26,252 nt of DNA from positions 1 through 26,252 of the IMG/VR virus record IMGVR_UViG_3300027286_000010. One strand, written 5' to 3'. Under the pieces are notes generated by a model, which was given only the letters and a program-made list of their open reading frames with translations, ran no database searches and was not told where the DNA came from. Below, piece by piece: positions 5,977 through 12,789 of the stretch (position 1 is its first letter; each line of letters starts with the position of its first letter). Position numbers and translations under genes: made by a program. Origin of the DNA: a virus.

Positions 5977-7083
5977 ATGGCAGTTACCACACTCGACCGG
6001 GCCAAGGTGTCCATCGTGACACAGCATCCCTTCTTTGCATCCATCCTCATGAAGCGCAAGCTAATCGAGGACAACACAATCCCCACTGCTGCTGTCGACC
6101 AGCGTGGCCAGATTTACTACAACAAGTCATTCGTTGAGAAGCTGTCTGTTGACGAGCTTGTGTTCTTGCTGTGCCATGAGGTTGGCCATGTCATCGGTCA
6201 GCATGCACTGCGCCGTGGTGCTCGCAACGCCAAGAAGTGGAACATCGCTGGTGACGCATGGATTAACGACATGCTCAAGGACGCTGGCATCGGCCATCAA
6301 ATCGAGGGCTGTGTCAATATGCCCGGCTCCAAAGACGAGACAGTCGACGTCATCTACAACAAGCTGCCCGACCAACCTGACGGTCACGGCCCCGGCGGTA
6401 CTGGTGACGACTTGATTGAGCGTGGCTCACCACTCACTACAGAGGAGGCTGACCGCATCGACGCTGAGACTCGCGTAGAGATTGCCCAAGCTGCCCAAGC
6501 TGCCAAGGCTCAGGGCAAGATGCCCGGTGCTCTGGCCAAGATCGTTGCTGACCTCATCGACGTACGCACACCATGGCACGACATTCTCGAGCGCTACATG
6601 ACCACCTTCACCCGTGGTGACTATACATGGTCGCGTCCTAACCGCCGCTTCGTTGACTGCTACCTTCCATCGACCGGCAAGTCCCCTGAGATGGGCGAGG
6701 TTGTCATCCAAGTTGACGTGTCAGGTTCTATCTCCAAGTCCGAGCTCGACCACTACAACGGCCACTTACAGCGCATCGTGTCTATGTGCAACCCCACCCG
6801 TGTTCATGTCTTGTATGTCGACACTTCGGTAGCCAAGCACGAGGTGTTCGAGCAGGGCGAGGAGGTGGCGCTCACGTTCTACTGTGGCGGCGGCACTGAC
6901 ATGGAAGAGGGCTTCAACTACATCGCCAAGGAAGGTATCAAGCCCGAGGTGTTCGTGTGCCTGACCGACGGTTACACAGACTTCAACACAGCCAACGAGC
7001 CAGAGTATCCAGTCGTCTGGTGTATCTCTAGTGACATCAAAGCCCCTTACGGCGACAATATCCACTTTACCTTGGAGCAATGA
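5977..7083 (+). CDS. VWA-like protein with metallopeptidase-like N-terminus (368 aa)
   Basis: TAAGGAGTAATC precedes the start. The N-terminal domain carries HEVGH (67-71), the zinc-binding HExxH of metallopeptidases, with further His residues at 76 and 107. The C-terminal domain has a MIDAS-type metal site DVSGS (247-251), GGGTD (304-308) and LTDG (329-332), as in von Willebrand factor A domains. A proline/glycine-rich linker (about 131-145) and a helical Ala-rich segment (165-190) separate them. This architecture matches the putative metallopeptidase plus VWA-like (DUF2201-type) family. Such proteins typically pair with MoxR-like ATPases, here the gene at 3030. Peptidase activity is not proven. 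Confidence 0.85.
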   Translation: MAVTTLDRAKVSIVTQHPFFASILMKRKLIEDNTIPTAAVDQRGQIYYNKSFVEKLSVDELVFLLCHEVGHVIGQHALRRGARNAKKWNIAGDAWINDMLKDAGIGHQIEGCVNMPGSKDETVDVIYNKLPDQPDGHGPGGTGDDLIERGSPLTTEEADRIDAETRVEIAQAAQAAKAQGKMPGALAKIVADLIDVRTPWHDILERYMTTFTRGDYTWSRPNRRFVDCYLPSTGKSPEMGEVVIQVDVSGSISKSELDHYNGHLQRIVSMCNPTRVHVLYVDTSVAKHEVFEQGEEVALTFYCGGGTDMEEGFNYIAKEGIKPEVFVCLTDGYTDFNTANEPEYPVVWCISSDIKAPYGDNIHFTLEQ

Positions 7084-7084
7084 A

Positions 7085-7249
7085 ATGGCAACATCAATCG
7101 ACAACGCAATCGACAATCTGACTAAGCAATACGACGCTGTTCTACGTGCATGCTACGAAGCACTGGCAGCTGACGTACCACAGGCAACACGTGATGCTCT
7201 CCGAGAATCAATCTCTGACCACCTCGACTCATCCGATACAGAAGAGTGA
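7085..7249 (+). CDS. Small acidic hypothetical protein (54 aa)
   Basis: The ATG lies two bases after the upstream stop, with TTGGAG at suitable spacing. The protein is helical and acidic (ISDHLDSSDTEE at the end). Its 3' end overlaps the following gene in another frame. No family is recognised. Confidence 0.6.
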   Translation: MATSIDNAIDNLTKQYDAVLRACYEALAADVPQATRDALRESISDHLDSSDTEE

Positions 7250-7436
7250 ACGCTTCCGCGTAGAGCGGAGCAACACCGTTGGCGTGCAGGTAGTGCGCAA
7301 CCAGCAAGGCTGGCACGTCAACGTATCAATTAACAAGGTGCCCCATACACACTATGGGCCCTTCAAAGAACCAATAACGCTCACAGAAGCACTGGTCTAC
7401 GTCTCAACACTAATCAAACTTGAAGAAGGAAACTGA
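7194..7436 (+). CDS. Hypothetical protein (about 80 aa), start uncertain
   Basis: The frame is open from 7146 (GTG) to 7436; ATG 7194 is the only in-frame ATG with reasonable length. All starts overlap the previous gene and none has a clear ribosome binding site. The convincing part is residues from FRVERSNTVG onward: strands (GVQVVRNQQGWHVNVSINK), a loop, and a final helix (LTEALVYVSTLIKL), like the small repeated domain in the genes at 2403, 2639 and 4025, or the later 12774/13082 pair. Confidence 0.5.
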   Translation: MLSENQSLTTSTHPIQKSERFRVERSNTVGVQVVRNQQGWHVNVSINKVPHTHYGPFKEPITLTEALVYVSTLIKLEEGN

Positions 7437-7437
7437 C

Positions 7438-8109
7438 ATGGCAACCGTATACATCACCAAGGAGCTTATCGCTCGCGTTCAGCAAGTCATCGACAAGATG
7501 CGCAGAGCTGAGCGAGCCAGTGACTTACCCAACATAGACAAGAACTACAGCGTCAACGCCAGCCAGCTGTACAACATCGGATGCTGGGGTGCTGCAGATG
7601 TACACCTCAAAGACCTCATCCCGAAAGATTGGATGCAGGAGGTGACCGACGCCGACGTGGCTGTGCGCGGCACACTGGAAGACGGCAGCAACATCAAGAC
7701 CAGCATTCGGTTTAGTGGCATGACCACGGCGTTCCAGCGACCATCCAAGGACTACTGGAACAAGTCAAGTTCAGAGTTCTCGATTGAACAACTACGCGCT
7801 TTACCAGAAGACATGCTTGGCCGTAGAGAGTTGCTCGAGCGCTGGGATGATGCTGTGTTGGAGTTCGCGATCAACGCACGATGGAAGAAAATCAGCAGTG
7901 ACATCTCTGAGTTCCTCAAGAAGTGCAAGTCACTCAACGAGGCAGTCAAGCTCTTCCCCAACGTGACCATGTACATCGACCGCGAAGACATGGAGCGTCT
8001 CAATCGCAAAATCGAGCGTGTATCTCAACGCAAGGCTATCGTTGAGTCATATGACACTGACGGCCTTACAGCAGCAGCAATTGCAGCCAAACTCGCGGAG
8101 GCATCATGA
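7438..8109 (+). CDS. Hypothetical phage protein (223 aa), possibly Nmad5-like
   Basis: GAAGGAAACTGAC precedes ATG 7438; a TTG at 7420 is less likely. The N-terminus starts with a strand and a helix (VYITKELIARVQQVIDKM). The C-terminal segment FLKKCKSLNEAVKLFP followed by an aromatic/Asp stretch recalls the helix-plus-LxxxFP/WP ending of proteins called Nmad5 (putative nucleotide-modification associated). That resemblance is weak and from memory. The tail is Ala-rich (LTAAAIAAKLAEAS). Translationally coupled to the next gene by ATGA. Confidence 0.75.
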   Translation: MATVYITKELIARVQQVIDKMRRAERASDLPNIDKNYSVNASQLYNIGCWGAADVHLKDLIPKDWMQEVTDADVAVRGTLEDGSNIKTSIRFSGMTTAFQRPSKDYWNKSSSEFSIEQLRALPEDMLGRRELLERWDDAVLEFAINARWKKISSDISEFLKKCKSLNEAVKLFPNVTMYIDREDMERLNRKIERVSQRKAIVESYDTDGLTAAAIAAKLAEAS

Positions 8110-8291
8110 AGAAGACATTACCAACCATTCCTGTCGGTCACCCCGACTACAAGTGGACCTCTGGCGCTGACGTACAAGCTACGTGGCGTCGCTTCGGATG
8201 GACACCACCATTCGGCAACAAGTTCGAGCCCATTCCACCAAAGGAACCGGAGGTCGTGCAAGCAACGCGTAAGTATTGGAGAGTCAAATGA
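8106..8291 (+). CDS. Small Pro/Trp-rich protein (61 aa)
   Basis: GGAGGCATC precedes the start, which overlaps the previous stop. The protein is rich in Pro, Trp and Lys with little hydrophobic core. The segment ADVQATWRRFGWTPP is common in small phage proteins of unknown role. Coupled to the next ORF by ATGA. Confidence 0.6.
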   Translation: MKKTLPTIPVGHPDYKWTSGADVQATWRRFGWTPPFGNKFEPIPPKEPEVVQATRKYWRVK

Positions 8292-8383
8292 CGTGGCCTT
8301 TCCCTGCGTTCCCAAATCCCAAAGATAACAACAAGAAGGTTCCTAAGTTCAACCCAGACAACCATGAGGACGCACCACTATGA
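8288..8383 (+). CDS. Very small hypothetical protein (31 aa)
   Basis: ATG 8288 overlaps the previous stop and follows TTGGAGAGTCAA. The peptide is polar and proline-rich (FPAFPNPKDNNKKVPKFNP). Its stop overlaps the next start at 8380. Both boundaries fit the ATGA pattern, which is the main support. Confidence 0.45.
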   Translation: MTWPFPAFPNPKDNNKKVPKFNPDNHEDAPL

Positions 8384-9027
8384 CACCTCTCGATAGATTC
8401 AATGCGCTGACCAAGCGACAGCGCGACGAGGTACTGGACAAGCATCGTCTCTGGAACGTAGAGCACACCGAATGGTGGGGCGTTGTGTATGACGACTTCA
8501 AGCATGACATGAGCGCCATTGGCATTGAGGTAGATCGCATGTACTTCAGCGGCTTCTCATCGCAGGGTGACGGTGCATGCTTCGATGGCCGTGTGTTTTC
8601 ATGGGAGGACTTCCTCAAGTCTATGGGGTATGAAGACCCAGCACTCATAGGTCTGGCTGAACAATCTTGGCTCTTTCGTGTGCAACATCGCGGCCACTAC
8701 TACCACGAGAACTGTACGACGTTCTACTCTGACATGGCGAGCCCTGATGACTACAGCGAATCAGAGATGGATGAGTTCGTGTACGCCCACAGCCCCTACA
8801 ACACAGACATTCAGAACGCAGCGTTCGTGGCTATCTTGCAGGGATATGACTACGGCTCGTTGGAAGACGAGTTCACCGAAGCCTTCAAGGGTCACATGCG
8901 TGACCTGTACAGCCGACTCGAGATCGAGTACGACGACCTTACATCTGACGAGTCCGTGTTGGCCTCATTAGATGCCAACGACATGCTTACCGAAATCATT
9001 GACGAACTGGAGAACGAATATGCCTGA
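8380..9027 (+). CDS. Phage SQGDGA-motif protein (215 aa)
   Basis: The protein contains WWGVVYDDFKHDMSAIGIEV followed by FSGFSSQGDGACFDG (about residues 57-71), the hallmark of a common phage and plasmid family sometimes labelled antitoxin of a toxin-antitoxin stability system. That label is not experimentally grounded as far as I know. The protein is very acidic, especially the C-terminal 60 residues (DDLTSDESV; ELENEYA), raising the possibility of DNA mimicry. The usual N-terminal half of the family is present. No toxin gene is adjacent. Start overlaps the previous stop by ATGA. Confidence 0.8.
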   Translation: MTPLDRFNALTKRQRDEVLDKHRLWNVEHTEWWGVVYDDFKHDMSAIGIEVDRMYFSGFSSQGDGACFDGRVFSWEDFLKSMGYEDPALIGLAEQSWLFRVQHRGHYYHENCTTFYSDMASPDDYSESEMDEFVYAHSPYNTDIQNAAFVAILQGYDYGSLEDEFTEAFKGHMRDLYSRLEIEYDDLTSDESVLASLDANDMLTEIIDELENEYA

Positions 9028-9487
9028 CTTGAAATCTGAACTGAAGAAACTCGAAGCCCTGCGATTTGATGACGAGGGCACAACCACACAGGAAGTAGCC
9101 ATGCAAGAACCACAGAGCCTAGGTGTATCCGAGACTGTCTTCAACGTCATCAGAGATAACCCCGGATGCAATCGAAATAGACTCATTGCCTTGGCTGATA
9201 CTGCTGGTGTGTCTAAGAGTTCATCATCGTCGCTGCTCAATCAGTTTCTAAAGCGTGGGCTCGTCCGTACTGTGGACTCCGCTGGCGGGATGACGTACTT
9301 TGCCATTGGTCATAAATACGTGCGAGGGTACATAAAGCAGAACAAGAAAGCTGCTAAAGTTGCGATCCCGAAAGCTGCCAAGCCAGCACCACAACAAGAC
9401 TCAAGCGTGCAAGACTTACTCAACACCATGTCCATCGTCAAGGCCCGTGCGCTGTACGATGAGCTCAAGAAAATCTTTGGCGGCTAA
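9020..9487 (+). CDS. Winged-helix DNA-binding protein, MarR-like (155 aa)
   Basis: ATG 9020 has GGAGA seven bases upstream; a longer in-frame start at 8972 would overlap the previous gene by 56 bases. Residues about 36-100 fit a winged helix: VFNVIRDNPGCNRNRLIALA, a recognition helix rich in Ser (SKSSSSSLLNQFLKRGLV), and a wing (TVDSAGGMTYFAIG). A Lys/Ala/Pro linker follows and a short C-terminal helix. It is a plausible phage transcription regulator, and a candidate ligand for the palindromes at 1144-1784, though nothing links them directly. Confidence 0.7.
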   Translation: MPDLKSELKKLEALRFDDEGTTTQEVAMQEPQSLGVSETVFNVIRDNPGCNRNRLIALADTAGVSKSSSSSLLNQFLKRGLVRTVDSAGGMTYFAIGHKYVRGYIKQNKKAAKVAIPKAAKPAPQQDSSVQDLLNTMSIVKARALYDELKKIFGG

Positions 9488-9488
9488 T

Positions 9489-9791
9489 ATGTACTTGCGA
9501 TCAATCGAGAACCCAGTACACACTTCGGGGCACATTGTTGACTATGTGCTCTTGCAAAAAGCGTTCGACGACATGAACCGTAACTTCAACGAGATTAGTA
9601 TGACTTCGCACAGTCAAGCTATACGCAACGCTGAGCTTCAGACTATCAACAAGCACCTCATGCAACTCCTCAATTGGATTGCAACAACCAATCCACAAAT
9701 CCTCGATGAATTCCAGACCACCGCGACTGCCTTCGACAAACTCATTCCGAGAGACGACGGAGCAGGCGCTTACGCGAGCCCACAGGCTTAA
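9489..9791 (+). CDS. Hypothetical helical protein (100 aa)
   Basis: ATG 9489 follows the previous stop by one base; the Shine-Dalgarno is weak (TTGGCGG). Residues 18-75 are mainly helical with many Asn and Gln (LLQKAFDDMNRNFNEISM; NKHLMQLLNWIATTN). No motif or membrane segment is seen. Its 3' end overlaps a possible zinc-ribbon protein in another frame. Confidence 0.6.
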   Translation: MYLRSIENPVHTSGHIVDYVLLQKAFDDMNRNFNEISMTSHSQAIRNAELQTINKHLMQLLNWIATTNPQILDEFQTTATAFDKLIPRDDGAGAYASPQA

Positions 9792-9897
9792 GAAATGCGA
9801 CACGTGCGGCAAAAACTCAGAACCCTTGAGCGGCGTAGAGATGCGCAGCAAGTGGTATTGCGCAAGATGCTGGACCAGCTACGCCAACAGAAAGTGA
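9706..9897 (+). CDS. Possible zinc-ribbon protein, start uncertain
   Basis: The C-terminal 35 residues have CDTCG and CARC separated by about 20 residues, a convincing four-cysteine zinc ribbon, and end in SYANRK. The only ATGs in frame (9679, 9706) overlap the previous gene by more than 80 bases and give an Arg/Pro/Ser-rich N-terminus. The real start may be a rare codon closer to LTRAHRLKKC. The ribbon frame itself is well supported. Confidence 0.5.
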   Translation: MNSRPPRLPSTNSFRETTEQALTRAHRLKKCDTCGKNSEPLSGVEMRSKWYCARCWTSYANRK

Positions 9898-9900
9898 CTC

Positions 9901-10374
9901 ATGCGCAAGCGTAGCAAGTACAAACCAAAACACGTACTACTTAATCCCGTGGGATTTGTGCTGGAGAGCATATCCCCAGTCAACAGCCACACAGCGTTCA
10001 TGCTTGACCTCAAGATCAAGAACCATGGCGCGTTGGAGACACTGACCAAGGGCAAAGCCAAGCATGCTGACATTGACGTACTTATCTCTATGGTGAACAT
10101 GACTGAGGCGTTTGCGCGTCTCGGCTTCGGCAAAGACTACAGCGACGTTGTTCGTGATGGCTTGCAAGCCCTGCGTGATGTAGGTAAGCGCGGAGCAGTC
10201 TCGGGTAGCTTTGTCCTTAAGGCCCATGAGATGAACGCACTGAACACCGTGATGGAGTTGCACGATGCACAGATGGACGTCGTGACCCTCAAAGATATGG
10301 ACGCAGCCATTGCCCTCGTGCGTGAGGAGTACAGGCTCAAGAAGATGACACCTATATTGGAGAAACAGAAATGA
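9901..10374 (+). CDS. Conserved phage hypothetical protein (157 aa)
   Basis: It starts MRKRSKYKPKHVLLNPVGFV, an N-terminus I recognise from conserved small proteins in phages of Burkholderiales-like hosts, function unknown. The rest is helical. A middle segment (KGKAKHADIDVLISMVNMTEAFARLGFG) and a long helix toward the C-terminus (AHEMNALNTVMELHDAQM) are visible. No enzyme motif. The basic N-terminus suggests nucleic-acid contact. Stop overlaps the next start (ATGA). Confidence 0.8.
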   Translation: MRKRSKYKPKHVLLNPVGFVLESISPVNSHTAFMLDLKIKNHGALETLTKGKAKHADIDVLISMVNMTEAFARLGFGKDYSDVVRDGLQALRDVGKRGAVSGSFVLKAHEMNALNTVMELHDAQMDVVTLKDMDAAIALVREEYRLKKMTPILEKQK

Positions 10375-10748
10375 CCAAGATATGCGATGAATGCGAGACA
10401 GTGTCCCACTGCTCAGAACATGGCTGCATCCCGAAGCAGCAAGCCCTCGACAAGAAGGCACATAACGCCAGAGAGTTGGGGCTGGACTATGAGCCAGCAC
10501 AGCAGGAGCCTGTTGGTACATACCAAGAAATCATGCGAACAATGATTGCGCTTAGGACGGGCACAGTCGTGCAGCAACAGGCATATGAACTCATGAAAGA
10601 CAAGCAACTCTACACATCCCCACCAGCACAGCGCACATGGGTTGGGCTGACGGAAGAGGAGATTATTAGATGCACCCCAACTTGGGGAGGAACGGTAGAA
10701 GATGTTGCCATCGCCATCGAAGCCAAACTCAAGGAGAAGAACACATGA
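10371..10748 (+). CDS. Cys-rich N-terminus plus repeated C-terminal domain (125 aa)
   Basis: GGAGAAACAGAA precedes the start, which overlaps the previous stop. The N-terminus has CDEC, CSEHGC with His (CDECETVSHCSEHGC), a possible metal site. The C-terminal 35 residues (RTWVGLTEEEI through AIEAKLKEKNT) recur almost unchanged in the gene at 11127 and are common in phage hypothetical proteins. The C-terminus is coded by a nearly identical DNA repeat in the two genes. Function unknown. Confidence 0.75.
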   Translation: MTKICDECETVSHCSEHGCIPKQQALDKKAHNARELGLDYEPAQQEPVGTYQEIMRTMIALRTGTVVQQQAYELMKDKQLYTSPPAQRTWVGLTEEEIIRCTPTWGGTVEDVAIAIEAKLKEKNT

Positions 10749-10972
10749 CTAAACTAACGCCCGTGGCAATCACTGACCACCACAAAGAACAAGCCGCAGC
10801 GATCTTGCACGAGGCACTAGACGAGAACCCTGACACGGTGATTGTGCTGTGCTTTTGGAAAGACCGAGGGCAGTTCAAGATCAAGACGTCCACCATCCCT
10901 GACCGGCTCATGCTTATCGGGGCGCTGGAAGAAGCCAAGAACAAAATCATCACGGACGGGTACGCAGCATGA
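10745..10972 (+). CDS. Hypothetical protein (75 aa)
   Basis: CAAGGAGAAGAACAC precedes ATG 10745, inside the 38-bp repeat. The protein has a helix with His (DHHKEQAAAILHEALDE), a strand (TVIVLCFWK), a short strand (QFKIKTS) and a final helix (LMLIGALEEAKNKII), a small alpha/beta fold. No family named. Stop overlaps the next start at 10969. Confidence 0.7.
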   Translation: MTKLTPVAITDHHKEQAAAILHEALDENPDTVIVLCFWKDRGQFKIKTSTIPDRLMLIGALEEAKNKIITDGYAA

Positions 10973-11130
10973 GCGCAAAACGAGAATATCTATGGGCTGT
11001 TTTTAAAACAACACCGCAGAGCCCCAAACTAGTAGAAGCTGCGCTGATTTTTTACCACGCAGAAGTGCCTGTTGAGCAAGCGCGAGAGTATCTGGCAACG
11101 CTTGCTACCAAAATTAAGGAGACCGCATGA
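10969..11130 (+). CDS. Small hypothetical protein (53 aa)
   Basis: ATG 10969 overlaps the previous stop (ATGA), with no strong ribosome binding site, suggesting reinitiation. The peptide is basic and helical (EYLWAVFKTTPQSPKLVEAA). Its stop overlaps the next start at 11127. Support comes from both ATGA junctions. Confidence 0.5.
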   Translation: MSAKREYLWAVFKTTPQSPKLVEAALIFYHAEVPVEQAREYLATLATKIKETA

Positions 11131-11387
11131 CAGCAGAACAAGAAAAAGCCCTGCGAGATTATTTGCAAGAGTCGATTGTCCCGTTGATTGAACAGGTGCT
11201 TGTTAAGAAGTTGGGGCAAGCAATGTCGTTTGCGGCAGAGCAACTCGTGCAACCAAAACGCACATGGGTTGGGCTGACGGACAAAGAAATTGATGACGTT
11301 TTGGGTAGCGACATTCAAGACGAACCAAGCGGATTGTTAGAGTTTGTCCGCGCCATCGAAGCCAAACTCAAGGAGAAGAACACATGA
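11127..11387 (+). CDS. Hypothetical protein with repeated C-terminal domain (86 aa)
   Basis: AAGGAGACCGC precedes the start. The N-terminal 40 residues are helical (EQEKALRDYLQESIVPLIEQ); the C-terminal part (RTWVGLTDKEI to AIEAKLKEKNT) is the same module as in the gene at 10371, preserved at the DNA level. The N-terminal halves are unrelated, so the C-terminal module was shuffled onto two different fronts. Confidence 0.75.
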   Translation: MTAEQEKALRDYLQESIVPLIEQVLVKKLGQAMSFAAEQLVQPKRTWVGLTDKEIDDVLGSDIQDEPSGLLEFVRAIEAKLKEKNT

Positions 11388-11593
11388 CCAAAGAAGACAT
11401 CATTCAAATTGCGCGTGAGGCTGGCATACGCGATTGCACCTGCAACGGAACGCTTGGATGCCTTGAACGCTTTGCCGAGCTTATCCGTGCTGACGAGCGT
11501 GAGGCGTGTGCAAAGGTGTGTGATGCGTGGCAAGAATGGGGCGCAGATGGTGCGCTACTTGCCAAAGCCATCCGAGCAAGGAGCAACACATGA
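11384..11593 (+). CDS. Conserved small phage protein (69 aa)
   Basis: AAGGAGAAGAACAC precedes the start. The pattern MTKEDIIQIAREAG, then LERFAELIRADEREACAKVC and a final AIRARS, is a frequent small phage family in beta- and gammaproteobacterial phages, of unknown function. Four Cys residues (two in CTCNG, one each later) could bind metal, but spacing is not a classic zinc site. Stop overlaps the next start (ATGA). Confidence 0.75.
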   Translation: MTKEDIIQIAREAGIRDCTCNGTLGCLERFAELIRADEREACAKVCDAWQEWGADGALLAKAIRARSNT

Positions 11594-11700
11594 GAGAACT
11601 AGACCCCGATACGTGGCTGATGCTGGGCATCACATGGGTCCACGGACTGCTGTGTGGCTATGCCATATGGCGTGAAGACAAACGAAAGGAGGACGAATGA
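11590..11700 (+). CDS. Small membrane protein (36 aa)
   Basis: CAAGGAGCAACAC precedes ATG 11590, which overlaps the previous stop. The segment WLMLGITWVHGLLCGYAIW is hydrophobic enough for one transmembrane helix, flanked by an acidic N-terminus and a charged tail (REDKRKEDE). Stop overlaps the next start at 11697. Confidence 0.55.
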   Translation: MRELDPDTWLMLGITWVHGLLCGYAIWREDKRKEDE

Positions 11701-11762
11701 AAATCGCATGGACTTTCATCATTGTGATGCTGACACTGCTGACCATAAGGAGTTGTGTATGA
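11697..11762 (+). CDS. Membrane micropeptide (21 aa)
   Basis: AAAGGAGGACGA precedes ATG 11697 and the start overlaps the previous stop (ATGA). The peptide is one hydrophobic helix after MKIAW (FIIVMLTLLTI) ending in RSCV; with its Lys and terminal Cys it could also resemble a lipoprotein-like leader, but there is no cleavage site with downstream sequence. Its stop overlaps the next start. Confidence 0.45.
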   Translation: MKIAWTFIIVMLTLLTIRSCV

Positions 11763-12100
11763 ACATCGTGCAGATGGTGACGGTATTCAAAACCCTGATG
11801 CAAGGGCCAGCCAGCCGACTTGATCTGTCAGAGCGCACTGGAGTGCCGCCGAAGACTGTGGGCAAGCTGCTTACCGAACTCAAGGCTCAGAAGATGATCT
11901 ACGTCATCGACTACACCAACGAATCTGATGGCCGCAACCGGGTCAAGCTGTACACGTTCGGTGACGGCGAGGACGCACAGCCCAAGAGCTCACAGCCGCA
12001 GGAAGTGCGTAGCCGCAGGAGCTACGCTAAAAAGGTGCGGGCTATAAAAGATGCAAAGATCAAGACAACATTCGTAGGAGGTGTGTCGCTATGGCAATGA
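11759..12100 (+). CDS. Winged-helix DNA-binding protein (113 aa)
   Basis: AAGGAGTTGT precedes ATG 11759. Residues 1-60 form a helix-turn-helix: MVTVFKTLMQGPASRLDLSE, then a recognition helix (VPPKTVGKLLTELKAQKM), then a wing (IYVIDY... RVKLYTFG). The C-terminal 40 residues are strongly basic (RSRRSYAKKVRAIKDAKIK), which would add nonspecific DNA contact. It is likely a phage transcription or replication accessory factor; the ligand site is unknown. Confidence 0.7.
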   Translation: MNIVQMVTVFKTLMQGPASRLDLSERTGVPPKTVGKLLTELKAQKMIYVIDYTNESDGRNRVKLYTFGDGEDAQPKSSQPQEVRSRRSYAKKVRAIKDAKIKTTFVGGVSLWQ

Positions 12101-12306
12101 CCGACTGCAAACTTACGCACGACCGCTTTGCTGTGGTCGATGTCAACAACCACTGGCGTGATGCCAAAGAGTATCCGCCACCACGGAGTGCAAAGATGCT
12201 CATGATCGACAAGAAGCTGGGCGTTGCAGTCCTTGGCTCGTGGAGAGATGCCGATGGCTGGACACACTGGGCACCACTGCCTACGTTCAAGCGAGACGAT
12301 GTATGA
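12091..12306 (+). CDS. DUF551-like small protein (71 aa)
   Basis: TAGGAGGTGTGTCGCT precedes ATG 12091; the gene overlaps the previous one by ten bases. The pattern HWRDAKEYPPPRSAKMLMID, then VAVLGSWRDADGWTHWAPLP, matches the DUF551 outline ending in HWxPLP, common in phages and prophages. Function of the family is unknown to me. Confidence 0.7.
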   Translation: MAMTDCKLTHDRFAVVDVNNHWRDAKEYPPPRSAKMLMIDKKLGVAVLGSWRDADGWTHWAPLPTFKRDDV

Positions 12307-12572
12307 GTGAATCTGCCCGCAGACGAGTTATGCACACGCATGCCATCCGGGCGCTGTTGCTGGCGACTGACGATGGCCTTACTACTGGTGAGCTGGCCAA
12401 GTCGCTTGGCGTAACCTCGTCATATGTGAACGGCATTCTCACAGATACGTACGGCTTTTACATCGACAGATATGCCACGTTACCCAGTAAAACTCTCGCA
12501 CCTGTGTGGGCGTGCGTAGTGGTTCCACCTAATTGCCCCCGACCAACCCAAAAGGAGAAAGACGATGAGTAA
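12303..12572 (+). CDS. Helix-turn-helix protein (89 aa)
   Basis: ATG 12303 overlaps the previous stop. Residues about 14-50 read as a helix-turn-helix: AIRALLLATDDGLTTGELAK followed by SLGVTSSYVNGILTDTYGFY. The remainder is Pro/Cys-rich and ends in basic and acidic residues (PTQKEKDDE). It is the third small DNA-binding-type protein in this region. The ligand is unknown. Confidence 0.6.
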   Translation: MSESARRRVMHTHAIRALLLATDDGLTTGELAKSLGVTSSYVNGILTDTYGFYIDRYATLPSKTLAPVWACVVVPPNCPRPTQKEKDDE

Positions 12573-12789
12573 CGCACTAGACGTGCAAGTTGACGGCAGT
12601 CACTACAAGGACATGGCCATTCAACCAGCAGAGTTTATACACGCCAACAACATTGGCTACATGGAGGGCAACGTCATCAAGTACGTGTCCAGATGGAAAA
12701 AGAAGAACGGCATCAAAGACTTGGAGAAAGCCAAGCACTACGTCGAACTACTAATTGAATTGGAGATTCGCGCATGCTCAAAGAACTGA
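12565..12789 (+). CDS. DUF3310 family protein (74 aa)
   Basis: AAAGGAGAAAGACG precedes ATG 12565. The protein has the DUF3310 signature nearly end to end: HYKDMAIQPAEFIHANNIGY, then EGNVIKYVSRWKKKNGIKDL, then EKAKHYVELLIELE. The family is widespread in phages, of about this length, and sometimes labelled nucleotide kinase without good evidence. Overlaps the next gene by 16 bases. Confidence 0.9.
   Translation: MSNALDVQVDGSHYKDMAIQPAEFIHANNIGYMEGNVIKYVSRWKKKNGIKDLEKAKHYVELLIELEIRACSKN

Larger units (their letters stand above)
10712..11388 (+). repeat. Direct repeats linking two paralogous genes
   Basis: A 38-bp exact direct repeat lies at 10712-10749 and 11351-11388, covering the last codons, the Shine-Dalgarno AAGGAG and the start codon of the next gene. 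A second exact 23-bp repeat lies at 10632-10654 and 11259-11281. They mark a domain duplication between the genes at 10371 and 11127 and could recombine to delete about 640 bp. Confidence 0.9.
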
